In this document: piece after piece, positions 1-5,062 of the stretch | Layout of the letters: each line of letters opens with the position of its first letter | Numbering within the stretch: position 1 is the stretch's first letter | DNA from: Clostridia bacterium | GTDB lineage: Bacteria > Bacillota > Clostridia > Oscillospirales > CAG-382 | Direction of reading: 5' to 3' | DNA length: 6,866 nt | Assembly (NCBI GenBank): GCA_017613815.1 | Contig: JAGADB010000126.1 | Location: forward strand, 1-6,866 | Notes under the pieces: generated by a model | The model's database searches: none | What the model saw: the letters and a program-made list of their open reading frames with translations, nothing else | What the model was told of the DNA's origin: nothing | Made by a program: the position numbers and the translations under genes

Positions 1-378
1 AGGTTGGACAGCGTCGGCTTTTCCGAAAAAGAGGGATATTTTCTCAACGTTTCGGGTGTGGACCTGCTCGACAACACCCCGATTTACGACATAAAGCCGT
101 ATATTCCCATGGCGGACTGTTTTCCCGACGCGCGCGGAGGATATTCCGACGAAAACGCCTCCCATGCGCTTGAAGTTGAGTTTTCAAAAGACTGCGAACT
201 TGAAAAAATACCCGAAAGCGACCTCGTCATCATTAAAAAGTGCATTTCCGAGGACCCGCGGCCGTCGTATCAGGAAGACGGAAGCAGGGTTTACAAAATG
301 AAATACAAAAAATACGACGTATGCTTTACGGTAAGCGGGAAAAGGGCGGTTATTTCGGAAATCATAACGGAAAAATAA
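1..378 (+). CDS. trmO: TrmO/TsaA-family tRNA methyltransferase, 5'-truncated by the window edge
   Basis: This is the C-terminal half of a TrmO (TsaA, UPF0066) protein. The family N6-methylates the threonylcarbamoyl-adenosine at position 37 of ANN-decoding tRNAs, using S-adenosylmethionine in the cytoplasm. Two blocks identify it. GVDLLDNTPIYDIKPYIP matches the family's G-[LV]-D-L-L-D-G-T-P-V-x-D-I-K-P-Y motif. EDPRPSYQ followed by a tyrosine-rich strand ending YDVCFTV matches its C-terminal domain. The frame is open to base 1 and the first visible residues (RLDSVGFS) align with the family's internal RPNPIGLS block, so the TTG at base 4 is not the true start. The family is usually about 230 residues, so roughly the first 90-100 residues lie outside the window. 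The stop is TAA at 376-378, and a terminator begins 7 nt later. Family assignment is confident; exact tRNA substrate is inferred. Confidence 0.85.
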   Translation, partial: RLDSVGFSEKEGYFLNVSGVDLLDNTPIYDIKPYIPMADCFPDARGGYSDENASHALEVEFSKDCELEKIPESDLVIIKKCISEDPRPSYQEDGSRVYKMKYKKYDVCFTVSGKRAVISEIITEK

Positions 379-384
379 AAAATA

Positions 385-428
385 CCGGCTGAATGAAGGT
401 GATTGTACCTTTACTCAGTCGGTTTTTT
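385..428 (+). terminator. Rho-independent terminator of trmO, possibly bidirectional
   Basis: The arms 385-399 (CCGGCTGAATGAAGG) and 408-422 (CCTTTACTCAGTCGG) form a 15-position stem with two G·U pairs and one A·C mismatch around an 8-nt loop, followed by six T residues at 423-428. Read on the minus strand, the stem is followed by TATTTTTTATTTTT, from the A-rich bases 371-384. It may therefore also end minus-strand transcripts coming from parA, although that orientation has two mismatches. Confidence 0.85.
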
Positions 429-462
429 GTTGCATATCGCTGCAAGCACGGAATTTGTAAGG

Positions 463-656
463 CATTACGGTAATGATGATTGCCCTTGCGGGCAAATGAT
501 GATTTGCGGCGTCCCCGCAAAATGATGAGATGAGTCCCGCCTATGTGCCGAAGGCACTCATCATTCGGCAAAGCCGATCATCATGCGCGAAAGCGCTCAT
601 CATGTTCCGCGCGGGCGGAACTCATCATTCGCCGAGCGCCATTTGGACGCTCGGCG
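463..656. repeat. Array of short hairpins separated by ATGATGAT / ATCATCAT spacers
   Basis: No gene is supported between 379 and 670. The stretch holds consecutive small inverted repeats: 480-495 (TTGCCC/GGGCAA, loop TTGC), 504-520 (TTGCGG/CCGCAA), 545-557 (GTGCC-GAA-GGCAC), 565-577 (TCGGC-AAA-GCCGA), 585-596 (GCGC-GAAA-GCGC), 604-621 (GTTCCGC/GCGGAAC, loop GCGG) and 630-656 (CGCCGAGCG/CGCTCGGCG). A weaker one lies at 463-475 (CATTA-CGG-TAATG). Spacers left of the centre read ATGATGAT (473-480, 496-503) and AATGATGAG (521-529). Spacers right of it read CTCATCATT (557-565), ATCATCAT (577-584), CTCATCAT (596-603) and CTCATCATT (621-629). Left and right spacers are complementary, so a nested branched fold is also possible. 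The element lies between convergent trmO and parA, in the likely 3' UTR of the parA transcript. I can assign no family. Confidence 0.85.
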
Positions 657-670
657 TTCGACCTGATTTT

Positions 671-1441
671 TTATTTTCTTGATACAATTTCCTTTGCTAT
701 CTCCTTATACGCCGCTCCGCCTTTGGAATGTTTATCGAAATACATTACCGGCATACCGAAGCTCGGCGCTTCCGACAGTCTTACGTTTCTCGGCACGGGC
801 GTTGAAAAAAGCTTGTCGGGAAAATACCTTTTGAGCTCTTCAAGCACCTGCATGGTGAGGTTTAATCTTCCGTCGAACATGGTTACAATAACCCCGAAAA
901 GTTCGAGCGACGGGTTATACATTTTCTTTATTTTCGATATCGTCATAACGAGCTGGCTTAATCCTTCGAGCGCGTAATATTCGCACTGCATCGGCACCAC
1001 TACCCCGTCTGCGGCGGAGAGCGAGTTTATGGTCAGCAGTCCGAGCGACGGCGGGCAGTCGATTATTATGTAGTCGTAGTCGCCCCTTAACGTATCGAGC
1101 GCCTTTTTGAGTTTATACTGTCTTTTTTCCTCGTCGACGAGTTCTATCTCCGCGCCGGCAAGCGAAATGTCGGCGGGAATAACGTCGAGGCATTCAAATT
1201 CCGTCTTTGATATACAGTTATACGGATTTTCCCCCGAAATGAGGTCGTAAGAGGTTTTCACGCCTTTTTTCGATATTCCGACGCCGCTCGTGGCGTTGCC
1301 CTGCGGGTCGAAATCGCAAAGCAGCGTCTTTTCTCCCAGAGAGCCGAGAGACGCCGCTATATTAACGGCGGAGGTCGTCTTTCCGACTCCGCCTTTCTGG
1401 TTTGCAAACGCAAGAATTCTGCAGTTTTTTTCATCCGCCAT
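671..1441 (-). CDS. parA: ParA/Soj-type chromosome-partitioning ATPase (orphan, no parB seen)
   Basis: This is a 256-residue ParA/Soj-family Walker ATPase, close in size to B. subtilis Soj (253). Such proteins dimerise on ATP, bind DNA non-specifically, and move ParB-parS complexes or regulate DnaA at the nucleoid. The deviant Walker A motif KGGVGKTT is at residues 16-23, with signature Lys16 and Lys21. CDFDPQGNAT follows with Asp43 and Asp45, and Walker B is YIIIDCPPSL with Asp128. RNVRLSEAPSFG at 218-229 is the usual Soj C-terminal block. All hallmark residues are present, so the protein should be active. The ATG start has a good TAAGGAG at 1451-1457, 9 nt upstream. It begins 23 nt after the gdpP stop and probably shares that transcript. 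No ParB gene follows: the next plus-strand gene, trmO, is convergent. A MinD-like or cargo-specific ParA role is possible, but the sequence looks like standard Soj. Confidence 0.92.
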   Translation of the reverse strand: MADEKNCRILAFANQKGGVGKTTSAVNIAASLGSLGEKTLLCDFDPQGNATSGVGISKKGVKTSYDLISGENPYNCISKTEFECLDVIPADISLAGAEIELVDEEKRQYKLKKALDTLRGDYDYIIIDCPPSLGLLTINSLSAADGVVVPMQCEYYALEGLSQLVMTISKIKKMYNPSLELFGVIVTMFDGRLNLTMQVLEELKRYFPDKLFSTPVPRNVRLSEAPSFGMPVMYFDKHSKGGAAYKEIAKEIVSRK

Positions 1442-1450
1442 GAAAGTATT

Positions 1451-1457
1451 CTCCTTA
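1451..1457 (-). promoter_or_regulatory. Ribosome binding site of parA, next to a hairpin over the gdpP stop
   Basis: TAAGGAG on the minus strand lies 9 nt before the parA ATG. Immediately upstream, 1459-1464 and 1471-1476 (ACGGAC/GTCCGT) can form a 6-bp stem whose 6-nt loop contains the gdpP TAA stop. Ribosomes finishing gdpP would melt this stem. Confidence 0.7.
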
Positions 1458-1464
1458 AACGGAC

Positions 1465-3462
1465 TTATGCGTCCGTATTTTCGTTCATATAGTCGTCGAT
1501 TGCGTTTTTGAGCTTTATAAGTCCCTCTTCAAGCGTTACGTTATCCAGCTGCGCGCCCGCCGAGTCGAAATGTCCGCCTCCGCCAAGTTTTTCGAGTATG
1601 AGCTGAACGTTTACCGTGCCGTCGGAGCGCGAGGAAATATGCACGCTGCCGTCGATTACGCATATTACGAACGACGCGCTTACCTTTTCGAGAGTGAGGA
1701 GCTTATCCGCCGCCTTTGACGCGGCTATTTTATCCTTTTCCTGCGCCTCTTTTTCGTAAACCGAAATCGCGATTTTTTCTTTATAGATATGGATATTGTT
1801 TTCAAACGCCGTCTCGCGCGTAAAATCCTCTATCGACGTGCTGAAAAGTTTGGATGCGTCGTAGGGGTTCGCGCCCTCTCCGCGCAGATACTGCGCGGCG
1901 CCGAAGGTCTTTGTTCCGGTGTTTTTCGTAAACTGGTTGGTATCGAGGCTTATGCCCGCAAAGAGCAGGTTTGCCTCGGGTTTTGTGAGTGTTCCCGCGG
2001 GAACGGACTGTTCGAGTATCTCGCACATGAGTTCCGACGCGGAGGACGCGGCGGGTTCGATATACGAAATCTTCGGCGGATTTACGAATTCGCCGGTCTT
2101 TCTGTGGTGGTCTATCACGACGAACGAGCTTGCCGATTCATACAGTTCCGGCACCTCAAAGAACGTCGGGTTATTTACGTCGCACACGACGAGCAGCGTA
2201 TCCGAGCGTATGAGCTCGTGCGCCGTCTCCCTGTCGACGAACAGTTCGTCGTACTCTCCCGCCTTATCGCGCATGCTGTCGAAAATCTTCTTCAGATTGA
2301 AGTCGTGGACGTTTACGACGACGTTTACGGGAACGCCGTTATACTTTGCTATTCTCGACACGGCGACGCAGGACGCGATGGAGTCGTGGTCGGCGTACTT
2401 ATGTCCCATAACTATGACGTTTCCGCTGTTTTTTATAAGGCCTGTAAGTTCGTTTGCAATAACCCTCGAGCGCACCTTGGTCTTCTTCTGTACGGACTTT
2501 GACTTGCCTCCGTAATATTCGACCGAGTTTTCGCTCTTTACGACCGCCTGGTCGCCGCCCCTCTGGAGCGCAAGGTCGAGCGCGTTTCTCGCGACGCTCT
2601 CCTTTTCGCCGAAGGTGCCCTCTATTTTGGAAACGCCTATCGAAGCGGTGAACGGCATAGTTATATTGTCTATTTCTATCTCTCTTATCTTATCGAGGAT
2701 ATCGAATTTATCCTCGTCTAATTTTTCAAAATACCGCTGTTCGAAAAGGATGATGAATTTATCCTTATCGTATTCCTTTATGATTCCGCCTATCGACGCG
2801 GTCCACTCGTCGAGCACGCTTCCTATCGACGCCAGCGCCGTTCTCTGTTTATCCTGGATGAACTGCACCGCTTCCGAGAAGTTATCTATGACGACGAACG
2901 CCACCATGAGCGACTTCATTTCGCTTTCTTTTTTTGCGGCGGCAAGCGGGGTTACGTCGTTCCAGACGGTTATGCAGTGTCCCTTTCCCACCGACGACGT
3001 CTTATAGAAATTCACTTCGTATTCCTTGTTTTCCGCATTTATCTGCACGGCTTCGGCGTTATCGCGGAACATTCTCGCAGGGCTCAGCGACGAGCCGAAC
3101 TTTTCGGACAGTTTTTTTCCGTAAAACGTCTCTTTTTCGCCCGAAATTGCGAGAAACGCCTTATTGTACCACACGATTTCGCCCGAGTCGTTTACTATCG
3201 CTATCGGATTTTTGAAGGAGGTTACGAAATTTATCGTCATTCCCGACAGAAGCGGGCTCTCCTTGGTCATTCCGCTTTTTTTGATCTCGTTTCCCGTAAT
3301 TACCGCGTTTCCGATTAAAAACAGAATTATTATCGCTATTCCCGCGAAAACAAGCGGATATTCTCTTTTGACAAGACACGCAAGAGTGAAAATCACGAGC
3401 GCAAAAAGTCCCGCGAGCACGCTTTTCTTTGAAAACATCTTTTTCAGACAGTCTTTTAACAT
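1465..3462 (-). CDS. gdpP: GdpP cyclic-di-AMP phosphodiesterase (membrane, PAS, degenerate GGDEF, DHH/DHHA1)
   Basis: This is a 665-residue homologue of GdpP (YybT), near the 659 residues of the Bacillus protein. The family hydrolyses c-di-AMP to pApA at the membrane and so affects potassium and osmotic balance, wall stress and beta-lactam tolerance. Two membrane helices lie at about 14-31 and 36-54. A PAS domain follows at about 80-172 (heme-binding in characterised homologues). A degenerate GGDEF domain occupies about 182-315, where YDKDKF at 231-236 stands in place of GG[DE]EF, so no cyclase activity is expected. The DHH domain carries GHKYADHD at 353-360 (His354, Asp358, Asp360), VVCDVN with Asp428, DHH at 451-453 and SLDTNQ with Asp507. 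DHHA1 ends with GGGGH at 627-631. The metal ligands all appear present. The ATG is preceded by GAAAGGA at 3474-3480, 11 nt away. It follows yybS by 32 nt and precedes parA by 23 nt. Confidence 0.95.
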   Translation of the reverse strand: MLKDCLKKMFSKKSVLAGLFALVIFTLACLVKREYPLVFAGIAIIILFLIGNAVITGNEIKKSGMTKESPLLSGMTINFVTSFKNPIAIVNDSGEIVWYNKAFLAISGEKETFYGKKLSEKFGSSLSPARMFRDNAEAVQINAENKEYEVNFYKTSSVGKGHCITVWNDVTPLAAAKKESEMKSLMVAFVVIDNFSEAVQFIQDKQRTALASIGSVLDEWTASIGGIIKEYDKDKFIILFEQRYFEKLDEDKFDILDKIREIEIDNITMPFTASIGVSKIEGTFGEKESVARNALDLALQRGGDQAVVKSENSVEYYGGKSKSVQKKTKVRSRVIANELTGLIKNSGNVIVMGHKYADHDSIASCVAVSRIAKYNGVPVNVVVNVHDFNLKKIFDSMRDKAGEYDELFVDRETAHELIRSDTLLVVCDVNNPTFFEVPELYESASSFVVIDHHRKTGEFVNPPKISYIEPAASSASELMCEILEQSVPAGTLTKPEANLLFAGISLDTNQFTKNTGTKTFGAAQYLRGEGANPYDASKLFSTSIEDFTRETAFENNIHIYKEKIAISVYEKEAQEKDKIAASKAADKLLTLEKVSASFVICVIDGSVHISSRSDGTVNVQLILEKLGGGGHFDSAGAQLDNVTLEEGLIKLKNAIDDYMNENTDA

Positions 3463-3494
3463 CTCTGTTTATATCCTTTCAATCAGTCCATATT

Positions 3495-4547
3495 TTACAA
3501 ACGGTTCTGAAAAGTATACGATTTTCTTATTACCGACGACGCCCCTATAAACGCAAGGATTATGAACACCGTGCCGAAGCTTGCGAAAAGCGTAAGCACA
3601 AGGGTTGCGGAAACGATGATTATCACCGCCGCAATTCCGTTTATCTTTGCTTTCAGGAAATTATACAGTGCCTTTAATCCGAGGTATGAAAACGGGACCG
3701 ACAAAACCGTGCTTACGTTATAAAAAGCCGCCGAAACGACCTCGTTTCCAACGAAAAAGTCGAATATGAAATACGCGGCGTACGACGCGTACAGAAATCT
3801 TGCGCCAAGCGGCGGCATGGTGAAAATCCAGTCCCTGTCTTCAAGGCATTCCTTTTGCATCGACGATATTTTACAGAAAAATCCGTAAAGCGCGGTCGAT
3901 ATGGCCGCGATAATCATTCCGAAAACCACGAGGGTGCTCAGGAAGTTTGCTTTTACGGAATATTCGCCCGCTTTTGCAAACGCCTCCGCGTAGTCTGCCG
4001 TCTCCCCGCTTACCTGCTGAGTGCTTTCCGAAATTACTTCGAACATATTTCTGTAAAGGTTTCCGAAAAACGACGCCACCGTCTCGACGGCGGTCTTTAC
4101 CGTTTCCGGCGCTATATTTCCGTATGCCTTCCACACGAGAACAAGCGTGTTTGCAATTATTCCCGAAGCGCAAAGAACCGAAAGGTAAGCGTAGGTCTTT
4201 GACTTACTAAACTTTTCTTTTGCGCAGTAAAAAAGGCACAGCGCAAGAAGCAGGCACAAAAGCACGTTTACCGCGGCGCCGAAAATATCTTTTCCGTCGG
4301 GGCTTTTGCCGTACGCAAAAAACGCCGCCGCAAACGAAATTACCGGGACTGCCGCTATTATCGGGATATTCCCTTTTGACATAAGTATCGAATAGGTTAT
4401 CGGAAAAATTGCGAGAGAAAGCATTCCCAAAAGGGAAAACGCCGAAAAGCCCGCGGCAAAATACATAAGCGAGAGCGCGGATATTGCAAAATATACGAAC
4501 GTCATTATTCCGTTGTTCCTTATTTTTTCGCCTTTTTCTCCGTCCAA
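3495..4547 (-). CDS. YybS/DUF2232-like polytopic membrane protein
   Basis: This is a 350-residue integral membrane protein with roughly eight hydrophobic segments: about 14-33, 35-56, 61-79, 88-109, 119-139, 202-225, 250-267 and 304-338, with a weaker one near 270-296. A hydrophilic, probably extracytoplasmic or loop segment spans about 140-200. The DRDWIFTMPP block at 237-246, just before a helix, resembles the W-x-x-P block of DUF2232 (YybS) proteins. Its position directly upstream of gdpP is the classic YybS position in Firmicutes. The biochemical role of YybS is unknown; a transporter or a helper of GdpP is only a guess. I chose the TTG start at 4547 because GGGAG at 4555-4559 lies 7 nt upstream. 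An ATG at 4505, with AAGGA about 10 nt upstream, is a plausible alternative start giving 336 residues. The family call rests on context and topology more than on strong motifs. Confidence 0.8.
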   Translation of the reverse strand: MDGEKGEKIRNNGIMTFVYFAISALSLMYFAAGFSAFSLLGMLSLAIFPITYSILMSKGNIPIIAAVPVISFAAAFFAYGKSPDGKDIFGAAVNVLLCLLLALCLFYCAKEKFSKSKTYAYLSVLCASGIIANTLVLVWKAYGNIAPETVKTAVETVASFFGNLYRNMFEVISESTQQVSGETADYAEAFAKAGEYSVKANFLSTLVVFGMIIAAISTALYGFFCKISSMQKECLEDRDWIFTMPPLGARFLYASYAAYFIFDFFVGNEVVSAAFYNVSTVLSVPFSYLGLKALYNFLKAKINGIAAVIIIVSATLVLTLFASFGTVFIILAFIGASSVIRKSYTFQNRL

Positions 4548-4554
4548 AGCCGTT

Positions 4555-4559
4555 CTCCC
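4555..4559 (-). promoter_or_regulatory. Ribosome binding site supporting the TTG start of the YybS-like gene
   Basis: GGGAG on the minus strand lies 7 nt before the TTG at 4547. A competing AAGGA at 4516-4520 lies about 10 nt before the in-frame ATG at 4505, so the start remains open between the two. Confidence 0.5.
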
Positions 4560-4589
4560 GTGAATAAAAATCTTTCCGTAATCTATTAT

Positions 4590-4618
4590 ATTTTATCACA
4601 AATGCCCGTATTTTGCAA
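4590..4618 (-). promoter_or_regulatory. Likely sigma-A promoter of the yybS-gdpP-parA operon
   Basis: On the minus strand, TTGCAA (4613-4618) is followed after a 17-nt spacer by TAAAAT (4590-4595), matching TTGACA at 4/6 and TATAAT at 5/6. A perfect TATAAT at 4585-4590 overlaps it but lacks a good -35 at the right distance. It is divergent from the tRNA promoter, and the bases between the two hold no gene. No equally good promoter was noticed inside the operon. Confidence 0.5.
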
Positions 4619-4690
4619 GACCTCTCTTACCGTGCGTTTTCTTTGTTTTTCATAAAAATCCGCCGTTTTTTTCGTTTTATCAAATTTTTG

Positions 4691-4719
4691 TTGACAAACA
4701 CTCTGTTTTATGTTATACT
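4691..4719 (+). promoter_or_regulatory. Strong sigma-A promoter of the tRNA-Glu operon
   Basis: A consensus TTGACA at 4691-4696 is followed by a 17-nt spacer and TATACT at 4714-4719. The -10 is preceded by TG one base upstream (4711-4712), making an extended -10. Transcription would start near 4726, about 10 nt before the first tRNA, as expected for a tRNA operon. Confidence 0.9.
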
Positions 4720-4736
4720 ACAAAAGCACTTAATCC

Positions 4737-4811
4737 GGCCCCCTGGTCAAGCGGCTAAGACATCGCCCTCTCACGGCGAAAACGGGAGTTCGATTCTCCC
4801 GGGGGTCACCA
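4737..4811 (+). tRNA. tRNA-Glu (anticodon CTC)
   Basis: A full cloverleaf of 75 nt including encoded CCA. The acceptor arms are GGCCCCC (4737-4743) and GGGGGTC (4801-4807), with one G·U. The D stem is GTC/GAC. The anticodon stem TCGCC/GGCGA holds the loop CTCTCAC with anticodon CTC at 4770-4772. The T arm is GGGAG-TTCGATT-CTCCC. The discriminator base is A4808, followed by CCA. It reads GAG. This isoacceptor is often absent in bacteria, because tRNA-Glu(TTC) can read both GAA and GAG. Confidence 0.95.
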
Positions 4812-4815
4812 AAAA

Positions 4816-4890
4816 GGCCCGTTGGTCAAGCGGTTAAGACACGGCCCTTTCACGGCTGTAACATGGGTTCGATTCCCGTACGGGTCACCA
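4816..4890 (+). tRNA. tRNA-Glu (anticodon TTC)
   Basis: A full cloverleaf of 75 nt including encoded CCA, four bases after the first tRNA. The acceptor arms are GGCCCGT (4816-4822) and ACGGGTC (4880-4886). The anticodon stem CGGCC/GGCTG holds the loop CTTTCAC with anticodon TTC at 4849-4851. The T arm is ATGGG-TTCGATT-CCCGT. It reads GAA and, by wobble, GAG. The D arm is almost identical to that of the preceding tRNA-Glu, which suggests origin by tandem duplication, whereas acceptor and anticodon stems have diverged. Confidence 0.96.
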
Positions 4891-4891
4891 G

Positions 4892-4921
4892 AAAAAACCT
4901 CGTCTTTTGACGAGGTTTTTT
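4892..4921 (+). terminator. Rho-independent terminator of the tRNA operon, symmetrical
   Basis: The seven GC-rich pairs CCTCGTC (4898-4904) and GACGAGG (4909-4915) enclose a TTTT loop. They are flanked by six A residues (4892-4897) and six T residues (4916-4921). The hairpin begins two bases after the CCA end of the second tRNA. Because the flanks are A6 and T6, it should terminate equally well on the minus strand. Confidence 0.93.
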
Positions 4922-4928
4922 CAACTAA

Positions 4929-5015
4929 ATCCGTCCTTGCGGACGGGTGAAATCCGACTCCCGCGGGTGAAATCGCTCCGCGGTGAAATCGCCTGACGGC
5001 GGATAAGGGACGGAT
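4929..5015. repeat. GTGAAATC repeat array with GC-rich mini-hairpins
   Basis: Three exact GTGAAATC units lie at 4947-4954, 4967-4974 and 4983-4990, all in the same orientation. They alternate with inverted repeats: CCGTCC-TTGC-GGACGG (4931-4946), a weak CCG/CGG pair (4954-4966), CGC-TCC-GCG (4974-4982) and GCC-TGAC-GGC (4991-5000). The ends ATCCGTCC (4929-4936) and GGACGGAT (5008-5015) are perfect complements. They can close the whole element as an outer stem, in competition with the first hairpin. No coding potential is seen. It lies between the tRNA terminator and the terminator of the convergent FG-GAP gene. The layout resembles the array at 463-656, but the spacer sequence is different. 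Confidence 0.75.
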
Positions 5016-5031
5016 ATATTTTTGTCAAAAC

Positions 5032-5061
5032 CGCGCTCCGGAAACGGAGCGCGATTTTTTT
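5032..5061. terminator. Terminator hairpin at the 3' end of the FG-GAP gene
   Basis: A perfect 9-bp stem, CGCGCTCCG (5032-5040) and CGGAGCGCG (5045-5053), has a GAAA loop. On the plus strand it is followed by A and seven T residues (5055-5061), a textbook terminator against read-through toward the FG-GAP gene. On the minus strand it is followed by GTTTTG, a weaker T-tract, so it is probably bidirectional and also ends the FG-GAP transcript. Confidence 0.85.
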
Positions 5062-5062
5062 A

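Noticed and set aside
4..378. TTG at base 4 as the start of a complete 124-residue protein
   Set aside because: The frame is open upstream to the window edge, and the visible part matches only the C-terminal half of TrmO.
463..656. CRISPR array
   Set aside because: The constant parts are only 7-9 nt, they invert at the centre, and the variable parts are perfect small palindromes rather than 26-40 nt spacers. No cas gene is present.
630..656. Rho-independent terminator immediately downstream of parA
   Set aside because: The 9-bp stem is strong, but the minus-strand sequence after it is AATGATGAG rather than a T-tract. It fits as the last hairpin of the array.
1789..2502. 237-residue open frame on the plus strand, with a second long overlapping frame at 1919-2515
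   Set aside because: Both lie opposite the conserved DHH domain of GdpP and show no family features; they arise from the codon bias of gdpP.
4613..4837. 74-residue open frame on the plus strand
   Set aside because: It runs through the tRNA promoter and the whole first tRNA-Glu, so it is not a gene.
4947..4990. parS sites, because GTGAAA resembles a half-site of the parS palindrome
   Set aside because: Only direct half-sites occur. The palindromic core CACGTG is missing and the neighbouring bases do not match.
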